This document shows positions 7,094-14,635 of a DNA stretch of 26,041 bases, piece after piece. Source of the DNA: Chloroflexota bacterium (GTDB taxonomy: Bacteria; Chloroflexota; Limnocylindria; Limnocylindrales; CSP1-4). The first letter of the stretch is position 1, and each line of letters opens with the position of its first letter. A model generated the notes under the pieces. The model was not told where the DNA came from, ran no database searches, and worked only from the letters and a program-made list of their open reading frames with translations. The DNA is taken from NCBI GenBank assembly GCA_017860675.1, contig JAGDMV010000018.1, positions 1-26,041 on the forward strand, given 5' to 3'. A program made the translations under genes and the position numbers.

Positions 7094-8898
7094 CGCCTGG
7101 CCTCCCGCTCGCCGACCCGACGGTAGTACTCGTCCGAGGACGTCCGCCGGTCGAAGGTGGCTGCCTCGTACGTTCGCCGGGCCGCCTCCTGTCGCTCGAT
7201 CGCCCGCTCGAGATCCGCAGCCACTCGGCCGCGGACGAAGTCGGTCCGGCTCTTGATCGCGTGGACGTCGCCGAGCTCGGCCTCGGTCGCGCGATCGAGC
7301 TTCCAGTCGGCCAGGGAGCTCACGTTCGCGGCCGCCGAAATCCCACCCAACCCAGCCTGGGCGGCCTCTCCCGCCGTCGCGGGCAGCAGGCGCGCCTGCT
7401 TGGCGGGCTCGAGCTCGAGATCCTTGCCTGCCGCCTTGATCCACTCCCACGCCGCGCTCGCCTCGCCGGACATGCGGCCCGCCAGCTCCGCCCCTGATGA
7501 GGCATCTCCGCTCGCCAGCTCCAACGCCCCGGTTCCCGTGGTCGCACTGACTGCTGGCACCGTCAGGGACGCTTGGCCACGGCCCTCCCGCATCGCCCGG
7601 ATCCACTCCGACAGGACGTCGTGACGAAGGTCAACGTCGCGCTTGGTACGGGCCAGGTCGGCGACGTCGCGCTCGGCTTCGTGCAGCCCCTCGAGGGCGC
7701 GGACTGCCGCGTCGGTGCGCCGCTGCCGCTCCGCGTTGAGATCGTCGTCGGAGAGACCGCGGAGCGAGGCGCCATCCTGCTCCCGCCGCTCTGCCCGGCG
7801 GGCCTCCTCCTCGCCCGGGGTCCGTGACGGCTCCTGCGGCGGATGGGCATCCACCCCTGTGGCGTGCTCCTTGACGACCGCGTCGCGCTCGGAGGCGATG
7901 CGGCCGCGGAGGATCGACAACTCCTCCACCAGGGTCCGGCGGGCCTCGTCGATCTGCTCGGTGGAGTATTGCCCCGCCGTCGCCGACCCGATCGTCCCGA
8001 TGAGCGAGATGACGCCTGCCGGCAGCGAGAGGCCGGGGATCAGGCTCAGGACTGCGGCGAGGTCGCCGCCGACCTCCAGGGCGTCGGCGAGGCTCCACTT
8101 CGAAGGATCGGTTTCGGACGCGATCCGCTCGATCAGCTGGCGAATACCGGCGTCCCGGGCGACCAGGTCCCGGTAGAGCGGATCGGCCTCGATCTCGCGA
8201 ATGATCTCCGCTCGCCGCTCGGCGGAGGTGTCCGGGGGCAGGCTCTCGTCGAGGCCGGGGATGACCGGCTCCTCCGGCGGCTTCTCCGCAGGGGCAGTCG
8301 CGCCCGCCGCGTCGGACGGGGCGGCGCTGGTGAGCGTCGGTCCGAGCGCAGCCGGGCCGCTCGGAACGGGAGGGGCGGTCACCCTGCCGCCGGGGTTGCC
8401 AACCTTGATCGCACCTGCGGCGGCAAGCACGGTCCCGGCTGCGGTGACGCCGAGGATCACGATCTCGGTGGTCGAGGGGTAGCGGACCAGGTTCTCGGCC
8501 ATGAACTGTGCCAACGCCGCCTGGTTCAGCTGGCCCTGCGAGGCTGCGACCCGGCGCGCCTTCTCCTCCGGCGTCACGCACTCGAGCAGGTACGAGAAGG
8601 CAGTGTACGGGGCTCCAGGCGGCGACTTGCCGTCGGTCGTTGGGCGGAACTCGTAGATGCCGACGTAGGGGTCGTAGCAGATGGCGTGACCGTCGTAGCC
8701 GATCTTGCCGTTGGGCGGGACCTTCTCCTGCACGCAGGCCGTGCCCGACATCCGGATCCAGACGAAGCCGTCCGGGCAGTTCTTGCGCTCGGGCTCGGCC
8801 GCGGCGGCCAGGCGGGCAGCGAGCAGGAGGGCGAGACAGGCCAGGCCCGTGGCGATAACGAGCCGGCGCAGATCCGGTGAGCGGCGGACGGCGTGCAT
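7090..8898 (-). CDS. Secreted or membrane-anchored coiled-coil protein of unknown function
   Basis: The 602-residue product begins with a signal peptide (positive MHAVRRSPDLRR, hydrophobic core 13-30, Ala-rich cleavage region near 31-35). A small cysteine domain follows, with Cys41, 55, 74 and 107, and then a hydrophobic segment (146-167). Pro/Ala-rich linker, a second hydrophobic stretch (GDLAAVLSLIPGLSLPAGVI) and long charged coiled coils (EARRTLVEELSILRGRIASERDAV; AERDVADLARTKRDVDLRHD) fill the rest. The C-terminus is another charged helix. ATG 8898 is chosen because it opens directly into the signal peptide; ATG 8979 would add 27 residues and overlap the divergent gene's upstream region. 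I recognise no family. The coupled downstream zinc-ribbon membrane protein is the likely partner. Confidence 0.75.
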   Translation of the reverse strand: MHAVRRSPDLRRLVIATGLACLALLLAARLAAAAEPERKNCPDGFVWIRMSGTACVQEKVPPNGKIGYDGHAICYDPYVGIYEFRPTTDGKSPPGAPYTAFSYLLECVTPEEKARRVAASQGQLNQAALAQFMAENLVRYPSTTEIVILGVTAAGTVLAAAGAIKVGNPGGRVTAPPVPSGPAALGPTLTSAAPSDAAGATAPAEKPPEEPVIPGLDESLPPDTSAERRAEIIREIEADPLYRDLVARDAGIRQLIERIASETDPSKWSLADALEVGGDLAAVLSLIPGLSLPAGVISLIGTIGSATAGQYSTEQIDEARRTLVEELSILRGRIASERDAVVKEHATGVDAHPPQEPSRTPGEEEARRAERREQDGASLRGLSDDDLNAERQRRTDAAVRALEGLHEAERDVADLARTKRDVDLRHDVLSEWIRAMREGRGQASLTVPAVSATTGTGALELASGDASSGAELAGRMSGEASAAWEWIKAAGKDLELEPAKQARLLPATAGEAAQAGLGGISAAANVSSLADWKLDRATEAELGDVHAIKSRTDFVRGRVAADLERAIERQEAARRTYEAATFDRRTSSDEYYRRVGEREARR

Positions 8899-9001
8899 CG
8901 GTGCTCGGCCGCGATCGTGCCCGCGGTAGGCTCGCGGCGGGAAGTGCCGAACGGCACTCGCGGTTCCCCGTGCGACCATGCTTCCATCCGGCCGGACCTT
9001 C

Positions 9002-9006
9002 GGAGG
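9002..9006 (+). promoter_or_regulatory. Shine-Dalgarno site that decides the GTG start at 9014
   Basis: GGAGG lies 7 nt before GTG 9014. It argues for the GTG rather than the upstream in-frame ATG at 8978. Confidence 0.75.
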
Positions 9007-9013
9007 ACCGGAC

Positions 9014-9802
9014 GTGCGCTACTGCCAGGCATGCGGGATCTCGGTACCGGAGCGGGCGGTCTACTGCCCGGCCTGCGGGACGCTGCTCGCCGCGCTGCCA
9101 GGCGCGAGCACCGCGATGTCGCCGCCCGAACCGGCGGGCGAGGCGGGCCCGTCCACCCTGCCACCCGCACCGGCGGCCGCAGCGACCACGGCGCCGGCCG
9201 CTCCCTCGCCGGCAGGTGCCGGCCCGCGATCCTCGGGCCGAACGGCCGGCATCGTCCTCGCCGGGATCGCCCTGCTGGCCGTGACCGGCATCGGCGCGTG
9301 GGCCGTGGTCGGCCAGCGTCCGAACGGGGCAGGGACTCCGACAACGGCGCCGTCGGCGGCCGCGGGTTCGACCGCCTCCGCCGCCCCGCCGCCGACCGAG
9401 ATCGCGGCCGCCACGCCATCGACATGGGCGGAGACCGCCGCTCCCGCGACGCCTCCGGAGCCCACCCCGACCCCCGCCCGGACCGAGCCGCCCACACGTA
9501 CGCTGCCGCCCTCGCCAAGCCTCCCGGTCAACGTCGGCGAGACCCCGGCGGAGGCGGTGGGCCTCTTCCTCGTGCAGAACGGCGTCGAATTCGCCGGGAT
9601 CTGCGCCTCGGTCGACCCGGCGACAGCACCCGAGGGTGCCTACTGCGCCGACCTCTTCGAGGAGCGCCTGGCGGAGCAGGTCTGGCGGGCGGGCCCCGTG
9701 GCTTCGGAGCCGGACGTGTGGCTGCTGGTCGACCTCACCGAGATGGGCTGGGCGGTGGCCGGCTACGCCCCGATGGACGATCCGTCGCGACCGCCCTTCT
9801 GA
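9014..9802 (+). CDS. Zinc-ribbon protein with one transmembrane helix
   Basis: The 262-residue protein starts with a zinc ribbon (Cys4-x2-Cys7 and Cys18-x2-Cys21, MRYCQACGISVPERAVYCPACG). A Pro/Ala linker, a single helix at 77-99, a long Pro/Thr/Ala-rich low-complexity stalk (104-172) and a compact C-terminal domain of about 90 residues follow. The C-terminal domain starts VNVGETPAEAVGLFLVQNG, contains Cys197 and Cys211 and ends with YAPMDDPSRPPF. It is presumably outside the membrane. The GTG start puts the ribbon at the extreme N-terminus, as is usual for such proteins, and has a good ribosome site. It diverges from the coiled-coil gene across 115 bases. The function is unknown. Confidence 0.82.
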   Translation: MRYCQACGISVPERAVYCPACGTLLAALPGASTAMSPPEPAGEAGPSTLPPAPAAAATTAPAAPSPAGAGPRSSGRTAGIVLAGIALLAVTGIGAWAVVGQRPNGAGTPTTAPSAAAGSTASAAPPPTEIAAATPSTWAETAAPATPPEPTPTPARTEPPTRTLPPSPSLPVNVGETPAEAVGLFLVQNGVEFAGICASVDPATAPEGAYCADLFEERLAEQVWRAGPVASEPDVWLLVDLTEMGWAVAGYAPMDDPSRPPF

Positions 9803-9858
9803 GCCGCGGTTCCGAGCCCGGGTCCGTCCCGGCCGTGGGGCACCCGGATCGCCCCGTG

Positions 9859-9864
9859 TACGAT
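9859..9864 (+). promoter_or_regulatory. Possible -10 box upstream of the 82-residue membrane protein
   Basis: TACGAT occurs 45 nt before ATG 9910 in the 107-base gap after the zinc-ribbon gene. No convincing -35 accompanies it. Confidence 0.25.
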
Positions 9865-9909
9865 GCGAGGATCCATCCGGCCGCACCGAGGCCACCATCC
9901 GAGGGCCCG

Positions 9910-10158
9910 ATGACCGACACGACGCACGTCTCCGACGAGATCCAGGGTTCGAGCGCAGCCGGCGCCACGCCGCCGGACGAGCCGGCTGACGACGACGGTC
10001 ACGCCGCCGCCACGCCCACCGACTCCGCCCACGGCGACCACGACCACGGCGAGCCGCTCGGCCCGGCCGACTGGGGAGCCTGGACCGCCGGCATCCTGGG
10101 CGTGGCAGCCGGGCTCCTCGTGGCCGTCTGCCTCTGGCTGAGCACCAGCGGGCTCTGA
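9910..10158 (+). CDS. Small single-pass membrane protein with acidic/His-rich N-terminus
   Basis: The 82-residue product has a disordered, Asp/Ala/Thr-rich N-terminal half. It includes a histidine-rich patch HGDHDHGE (41-48) and ends in one hydrophobic helix (58-78). The His/Asp patch could bind metal, but nothing shows that it does. A GAGGG stretch at 9900-9904 precedes ATG 9910. The next gene starts 12 bases downstream on the same strand, so the two are probably co-transcribed. No family recognised. Confidence 0.65.
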   Translation: MTDTTHVSDEIQGSSAAGATPPDEPADDDGHAAATPTDSAHGDHDHGEPLGPADWGAWTAGILGVAAGLLVAVCLWLSTSGL

Positions 10159-10169
10159 CGAGCGCCCCG

Positions 10170-10754
10170 ATGCGCCGCCCGCGCGACCGGCGCTCCCGCT
10201 TCGGGCCGAACGCCGACGACGTCGGCGGCTTCCTCGACGAACTCGAGCGGCTGTCGACGGCCGAGGTCCTCGGGCTCGCCGCGGCCGGCGCAGCGCTCAC
10301 CGGCGACCGCGGGCCCGGCGAGCCACCAGTGGCCGAGCCCGATCCGCGCCTGGCCGCCGCGCGCGAGCGGTTGCGAAGGCTGGCCGAGACGCACGGCCGG
10401 ATGGCCCCGCTGCGGGCCGTCGGCGACGAGATCGCCGACTGGGCGTCGAGCCTTGTCCATTGGTTCCCGGCCGGGATCGCCGGCGGCAGCGAGGCACGGA
10501 GCGAGATCTCGCCCCGGATGGCAGCGCTCCCGGTCGTCCTCGACGCCGCCTATGCGACGGTCATGGAGGACCTGCTCACGGAGGAGGAGACCGATCTCCT
10601 CTGCGCCGCCTGGGACGAGATCGTGCCGGACGCGGACGAGGTCGAGGTCGCCGGCCCCGGCGACGGCGGCACGGCCGGCGAAGCTGGCACGGCCGCCAAC
10701 GTTGGCGCGCCTGGCGACAGGGGCTCGCAGCCCGACGCAGGTGCCCCGGGCTGA
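10170..10754 (+). CDS. Hypothetical protein, helical, with Gly/Ala-rich C-terminus
   Basis: The 194-residue protein is soluble and mainly helical: a basic start (MRRPRDRRSRFGPN), a helix FLDELERLSTAEVLGLAAAG, a second region RERLRRLAETHGRMAPL, then helices around ISPRMAALPVVLDAAYATVMEDLLTEEE. The final 35 residues are a Gly/Ala-rich low-complexity tail. Codon use matches neighbours and it follows the small membrane protein by 11 bases, which supports a real gene. I recognise no domain. It is convergent with the folate operon, 12 bases apart. Confidence 0.6.
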   Translation: MRRPRDRRSRFGPNADDVGGFLDELERLSTAEVLGLAAAGAALTGDRGPGEPPVAEPDPRLAAARERLRRLAETHGRMAPLRAVGDEIADWASSLVHWFPAGIAGGSEARSEISPRMAALPVVLDAAYATVMEDLLTEEETDLLCAAWDEIVPDADEVEVAGPGDGGTAGEAGTAANVGAPGDRGSQPDAGAPG

Positions 10755-10761
10755 TCCCGGG
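10745..10761. terminator. GC-rich hairpin between convergent genes
   Basis: CCCGGG (10745-10750) and CCCGGG (10756-10761) form a 6-bp stem with a 5-nt loop that includes the stop codon of the plus-strand gene and ends 5 bases before the fhs stop. It is symmetric and could serve both strands, but there is no T-run. Confidence 0.3.
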
Positions 10762-10766
10762 ATCGC

Positions 10767-12365
10767 TCAGAACAGCCCGACGATGTTCCCGTCGGCGTCG
10801 ATGTCGATCTTCTCTCCGGCCGGATGCGACGGCAGGCCCGGCATGGTCCGCATCTCGCCGGCCAGCGGATAGATGAAGCCGGCCCCGGCCGCCAGGCGGA
10901 CCTCCCGGATCGGGAAGCGATAGCCCGTCGGCCGGCCCTTCAACGCCGGATCGTGGCTGAGCGAGAGGTGAGTCTTGGCCATGCACACGGGCAGGTGCCC
11001 GTAGCCCATGGCCGTGTACTCGGCCAGCGCCTTGGCCGCGGGCGGAGCGAACTCCACGCCGTCGGCGCCGTACACCCGGGTCGCGATCAGCTCGATCTTG
11101 TCGCGCAGGGGCATCTCGTCCGGGTAGAGGAGACGGAACTCGTGGCCACCGTCGCTGGCCGCCGCCCAGACGGCGCTGGCCAGGCCCTCGGCGCCCTTCC
11201 CGCCCTCCGCCCAGTGGGTGCAGACGACCGCGTCGCTGGCGCCCGCCGCGAGGGCGATCTCGCGCATGAGGGCGTGCTCGGCCTCGGTGTCGGTCGGGAA
11301 GGCGTTGATCGCGACCAGCGCCGGGATCCCGTACATCCGCACGATCCCGACGCAGTGGGCGAGGTTCGTCCCGCCGGCCCGGATCGCCTCCAGGTTCTCT
11401 GTCGTCAGGGCCGGATCGAGCGGCTTGCCGGCCACGACCCGGCCGAGGCCGCCGTGCATCTTGAGCGCCCGGACGGTGGCCACCACCACGACCGCATCGG
11501 GGACCAGCCCGGATGCGCGGCACTTGATGTCGAAGAACTTCTCGGCGCCCATGTCGGCGCCGAAGCCGCCCTCGGTGACGGTGATCTCGCTCGTCGCCAG
11601 GGCCAGCCGGTCGGCCAGGATCGAGCTGTTGCCGTGGGCGATGTTGTCCTCGGTCGTGACCGCCTTCCCGTCGCGGGTCGTGGCCAGCACGATACGGCCG
11701 AGCCGCTCGCGAAGGTCCCGCAGGCTCGTGGAGAGGGCGAGGATGGCCATGACCTCGGAGGCGACGGTGATCACCCACTCGGCCTCGCGGAGGACGCCGT
11801 TCTCCTTGCCGCCGAGGCCGATGATGGCCTTGCGGATCGCCCGGTCGCTGATGTCCACCACCCGCGGCCAGCGGATCGAGAACGGATCGATGCCGAGCGC
11901 ATTGCCGTGGTGGAGGTGGTTGTCGAGGAAGGCCGAGGCGAGGTTGTGGGCGGCGCCGATGGCGTGGATGTCGCCGGTCAGGTGGAGGTTGAACTCCTCC
12001 ATCGGGATGATCTGGCTGTAGCCACCCCCGGCCGCACCGCCCTTGATCCCGAACACCGGGCCGAGGGACGGCTGGCGGATGGCCACCGAGGCCTTGCGCC
12101 CGATCCGGTTGAGTCCCTGGGCCAGCCCGACGGTGGTGGTCGTCTTGCCCTCGCCGAGCGGAGTGGGCGTGATCGCCGTGACCAGCACGTACTTGCCGCG
12201 CGGCCGCTCGGCCTCCACCCGCGAGATCGCCTCGAGGGTGACCTTGGCCTTGGTCCGACCGTACAGCTCGATCTCGTCGTCGCGGAGCCCGAGATCGGCC
12301 GCCACGTCGACGATCGGACGCGGCGTAACGGAGCGGGCGATGTCGAGGTCGGAGGGCATGCTCAC
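10767..12365 (-). CDS. fhs: Formate-tetrahydrofolate ligase
   Basis: The enzyme makes 10-formyl-tetrahydrofolate from formate, ATP and tetrahydrofolate, or works in reverse to yield ATP. The nucleotide-binding loop TPTPLGEGKTTTTVGL lies at 67-82, followed by family motifs RQPSLGPVFGIKGGAAGGG, GDIHAIGAAHNL, GGFGADMGAEKF and the C-terminal LPSHPAGEKID. It has 532 residues against about 555-560 usually, so some surface loops are shorter. The GTG at 12365 is preferred over ATG 12359 because AGGGAG (12373-12378) is 7 nt away. GTGA overlaps the folD stop by 4 bases, so it is the last gene of the coupled fchA-folD-fhs operon. Confidence 0.95.
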   Translation of the reverse strand: MSMPSDLDIARSVTPRPIVDVAADLGLRDDEIELYGRTKAKVTLEAISRVEAERPRGKYVLVTAITPTPLGEGKTTTTVGLAQGLNRIGRKASVAIRQPSLGPVFGIKGGAAGGGYSQIIPMEEFNLHLTGDIHAIGAAHNLASAFLDNHLHHGNALGIDPFSIRWPRVVDISDRAIRKAIIGLGGKENGVLREAEWVITVASEVMAILALSTSLRDLRERLGRIVLATTRDGKAVTTEDNIAHGNSSILADRLALATSEITVTEGGFGADMGAEKFFDIKCRASGLVPDAVVVVATVRALKMHGGLGRVVAGKPLDPALTTENLEAIRAGGTNLAHCVGIVRMYGIPALVAINAFPTDTEAEHALMREIALAAGASDAVVCTHWAEGGKGAEGLASAVWAAASDGGHEFRLLYPDEMPLRDKIELIATRVYGADGVEFAPPAAKALAEYTAMGYGHLPVCMAKTHLSLSHDPALKGRPTGYRFPIREVRLAAGAGFIYPLAGEMRTMPGLPSHPAGEKIDIDADGNIVGLF

Positions 12366-13258
12366 TGAGGGTCTCCCTGGGCGACAGGCTCGGGCAGCGG
12401 CCGGAGGGCCCGGGCCGCGCGCACGAGGTGGGTGAGGAGGATGGCGTTGGTGACGGGGCCGACGCCGCCCGGGACCGGCGTGATGGCCCGGACGACCTGG
12501 CGCGCGGACTCGAAGTCGACATCCCCGACCAGCGCGTCGCCGACCACGTTGATGCCGACGTCGATCACGACCGCGTCGCGCTTGAGCATGTCCCCGGTGA
12601 CGAAGGCCGGCTTGCCGATGGCCACGACGACGATGTCGGCTCGCCTCAGCTCGCGGCGCAGGTCGGGCGTCCTCGAGTGGCAGACGGTCACCGTCGCGTG
12701 CTCGCGAAGGAGGAGAAGGGCCGCCGGCTTGCCGACGATGTTGGACCGGCCGACCACGACCGCGCGCTTGCCGGCGATCTCGACGCCGGAACGCTTCAGC
12801 AGCTCGACCGCGGCGTGGGCGGTCGCCGGCAGGAAACCGTCGTAGCCGAGCGACAGCAGGCCGGCGTTGACGGGGTGGATGCCGTCGATGTCCTTGGCCG
12901 GGTCGATCGCGTCGATGACCGTCCGCAGCGGGACCTCGGGCGGCAGCGGCTGCTGGATGATGATCCCGGCGACCGTCGGGTCCCGATTGAGGTCCTCGAT
13001 GTCGCGGCGGACGTGGTCGGGGCAGATGTCGCAGTCGACTTCGGCCAGGCGCCCGGCGATGCCCGCGTTCCGGCAGCTGCGCAGGATCTGCTGCAGGTAG
13101 ACGGCTGACGGTGCGTCCTTGCCGACGAGGACGATTGCCAGCGCCGGCGCGAAGCCCAGCCGCTCCTTCAGCTCGATGATCTCGGCGGCGACCGTCGCGC
13201 GGATCTCGGTCGCGATCGGGCCGCCATGCAGGAGCCGGGCGCCACTGCGACGGCTCAT
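12362..13258 (-). CDS. folD: FolD-type methylene-tetrahydrofolate dehydrogenase lacking the cyclohydrolase lysine
   Basis: The 298-residue protein aligns along the whole FolD family, which normally catalyses both methylene-THF oxidation and methenyl-THF hydrolysis. The folate-site tyrosine is present (Tyr54 in PSAVYLQQI), as are the glutamine before PLP (Gln102) and the Asp of KDIDG (Asp125). The NAD(P) region VVVGRSNIVGKPAALLL and the signature TPVPGGVGP are intact. The catalytic lysine, four residues after the tyrosine (Lys54 in E. coli, Lys56 in human MTHFD1), is isoleucine here (Ile58, ATC at 13085-13087). In studied enzymes loss of this lysine abolishes cyclohydrolase but can leave dehydrogenase activity. 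The upstream neighbour is a candidate stand-alone cyclohydrolase. Both junctions overlap by 4 bases. Confidence 0.93.
   Translation of the reverse strand: MSRRSGARLLHGGPIATEIRATVAAEIIELKERLGFAPALAIVLVGKDAPSAVYLQQILRSCRNAGIAGRLAEVDCDICPDHVRRDIEDLNRDPTVAGIIIQQPLPPEVPLRTVIDAIDPAKDIDGIHPVNAGLLSLGYDGFLPATAHAAVELLKRSGVEIAGKRAVVVGRSNIVGKPAALLLLREHATVTVCHSRTPDLRRELRRADIVVVAIGKPAFVTGDMLKRDAVVIDVGINVVGDALVGDVDFESARQVVRAITPVPGGVGPVTNAILLTHLVRAARALRPLPEPVAQGDPQ
12373..12378 (-). promoter_or_regulatory. Shine-Dalgarno site of fhs
   Basis: AGGGAG on the minus strand is 7 nt before GTG 12365 and 13 nt before ATG 12359, which favours the GTG start. Confidence 0.6.
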
Positions 13259-13908
13259 GGCTCGCGCAGGGCTCCGAGCTCGACGTGGGCCCGGGTCGAC
13301 TCCGCCAGGTCCTCGACGTCGGCGAGGATCTCCGTGACCCGGGCGGTCATCTCCTCGGCCGCGACCGGATCGGCCATCGCCGGCAGGTTGACGAGCACGT
13401 TGTCAGCGGCGCCATGCGCACCGGCCTCGGCCAGGCGCGAGGCGACGGCGAGGTCGCTGGCCGCGTTCAGGTTGCTCCGCCCGGCAAGCGCCTCGGAGGC
13501 GACCACGATCGCCCGGCACGCCTCGAGGGTCCGCAACGGGACGGCGGCCGCGTCGCGGGCAGCGGCCCTGATCGCCGCGCTCCGGGCGGCCTTCTCTTCG
13601 TCGGAGTCGCGAGGCAGCTTCATCGCCCGGGCGAAGGCGTCGTAGACACGGGCGTCCTCGTCGGCCAGGTCGAGCAGTTCCGAGGCGAGCAGCCGAGCAG
13701 CGGCTCCGTGTCGGGCGACGGTGTCGGCGTACGGCGCGTACTTCGGCCGGTTCTCGGAGAGGGCGGCAACCATGGCCACCAGGTCGGCTGCGAGCGACGC
13801 AGCGATCGCCGAGGCCGTGCCTCCACCCGGCGCGGGAGTGTCGGAAGCCAGCAGGGTCCCGAACTGGTCGACGGTCAGATCGCGGAAACGCCCGCTCGGG
13901 TTGTCCAT
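13255..13908 (-). CDS. fchA: Cyclodeaminase/cyclohydrolase family protein (FchA/FTCD_C)
   Basis: This 217-residue all-helical protein belongs to the family that includes stand-alone methenyl-tetrahydrofolate cyclohydrolase FchA of anaerobes and the C-terminal cyclodeaminase domain of formiminotransferase-cyclodeaminase. The family opening is at 24-34 (TPAPGGGTASA), followed by the long helix AIAASLAADLVAMVAAL and SENRPKYAPY; later RSNLNAASDLAVASRLAEAGAHGAADNVLVNL matches the conserved core. ATG 13908 is chosen; a TTG at 13947 would add 13 residues. It is the first gene of the coupled operon and overlaps folD by ATGA. With FolD lacking its lysine, a cyclohydrolase role fits best. A formimino-THF cyclodeaminase role cannot be excluded, but no formiminotransferase is present. 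Confidence 0.88.
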   Translation of the reverse strand: MDNPSGRFRDLTVDQFGTLLASDTPAPGGGTASAIAASLAADLVAMVAALSENRPKYAPYADTVARHGAAARLLASELLDLADEDARVYDAFARAMKLPRDSDEEKAARSAAIRAAARDAAAVPLRTLEACRAIVVASEALAGRSNLNAASDLAVASRLAEAGAHGAADNVLVNLPAMADPVAAEEMTARVTEILADVEDLAESTRAHVELGALREP

Positions 13909-13974
13909 CTCGTCCCACCATGGACACCGCCGAACGGCCGCACTCAACCGCGGGTCGGGGCGGCGGCTCGGGCG

Positions 13975-13980
13975 ATTCTA
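13975..13980 (-). promoter_or_regulatory. Possible -10 box of the fchA-folD-fhs operon
   Basis: TAGAAT on the minus strand, 66 nt before the fchA start, matches the consensus in five of six positions. I see no good -35. The 281-base gap (13909-14189) between fchA and the DUF6504-like gene shows no other signal and no gene. Confidence 0.35.
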
Positions 13981-14189
13981 GGGGTCGCCACCGGCCGCCG
14001 CGATGTCCGGACGGCACGCGTGACGGGGGCTGACCGGACCCCGGCCGCGGGCGCCGGAGGCGCACGCTGTTCGCCGCTCGGACGGCCGCGAGCGCGAGTG
14101 GCCGCCACGCTTCCCGCCGCACCCGTGGCCGGACCCGGGGCGAGCGCCGTACCGGCGCGCCCGCCCCGGACCCGATGGGGAGGTGGCGA

Positions 14190-14459
14190 TCAGGCGACGC
14201 GGCGACGCTCGTCCAGGCCCTCGACCAGCCAGCGGCGCGAACGATGCCGGAAGGCGAGGACGAAGCGGGACTCCGGAGTCTCCACTTCGAAGCAGGTCCG
14301 GGGGCCGACCCCGGCACGGAAGGCCTGCCGCTCGCGGCGGACGGCAGAGATCGCCGTGACCGGAAGGACGCGATCGCCCCACAGGATCGTCCGCGGGCGA
14401 CCGGAGAGCCAGTCGGTCCGGACCCGGACCTCGACCGGCTCGACGCGGATCATCGCCAT
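14190..14459 (-). CDS. Small DUF6504-like protein under a LexA-type promoter
   Basis: The 89-residue protein begins MAMIRVEPVEVRVRTDW and continues with PRTILWGDRVLPVTAIS, CFEVETPESRFVLAF and RRWLVEGLDE. This looks like the small DUF6504 beta-fold proteins often found beside Y-family polymerase genes; the family call is from memory of the pattern, not a search. The ATG at 14459 has AAAGGGG 8 nt upstream. Its own promoter carries two CGAAC-N4-GTTC LexA operators, so it should be induced by DNA damage. It lies directly downstream of dinB on the same strand. A role in translesion synthesis, for example as a polymerase accessory, is inference. Confidence 0.7.
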   Translation of the reverse strand: MAMIRVEPVEVRVRTDWLSGRPRTILWGDRVLPVTAISAVRRERQAFRAGVGPRTCFEVETPESRFVLAFRHRSRRWLVEGLDERRRVA

Positions 14460-14508
14460 CTGGATTGCCCCTTTCGCCGGCGTCGTCTTCACCCGGGCAC
14501 ATTGGATG

Positions 14509-14522
14509 CGAACGCCCGTTCT
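14509..14522. promoter_or_regulatory. LexA operator, proximal copy (DUF6504-like gene)
   Basis: CGAACGCCCGTTCT contains GAAC-N4-GTTC, the core of Gram-positive/actinobacterial/Chloroflexota SOS boxes. It lies downstream of the predicted transcription start, between the promoter and the gene, 35 bases from the other box. Confidence 0.75.
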
Positions 14523-14534
14523 AGATGTGTCCCG

Positions 14535-14564
14535 ACAGTAGATCGAACAGATGTTCGCTGTCAA
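14535..14564 (-). promoter_or_regulatory. Sigma70-type promoter of the DUF6504-like gene
   Basis: On the minus strand TTGACA (14559-14564) and TACTGT (14535-14540) are separated by 18 bases that contain a complete LexA operator. This is the classical layout of an SOS promoter. Confidence 0.75.
14544..14557. promoter_or_regulatory. LexA operator, core copy (DUF6504-like gene)
   Basis: CGAACAGATGTTCG is a full palindromic SOS box placed between -35 and -10. It shares the CGAAC/GTTCG arms with the operator in front of lexA at 21061-21074. Confidence 0.88.
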
Positions 14565-14635
14565 GTCCTGGGCGGAATCTGGCCCGGCGGAGTGTCATCT
14601 CGGTTGGCACGCACGAACGAGCCGTACCAGTCTCG

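Noticed and set aside
7631..10300. 889-residue minus-strand open frame across several genes
   Set aside because: It crosses the coiled-coil gene in another frame and two plus-strand genes, and is Arg/Gly/Pro-rich noise.
10824..12368. 514-residue plus-strand open frame opposite fhs
   Set aside because: Fhs motifs on the minus strand are unambiguous.
13909..14189. Hidden gene between fchA and the DUF6504-like gene
   Set aside because: Open frames there are extensions of shadows with no start signal or protein-like sequence.
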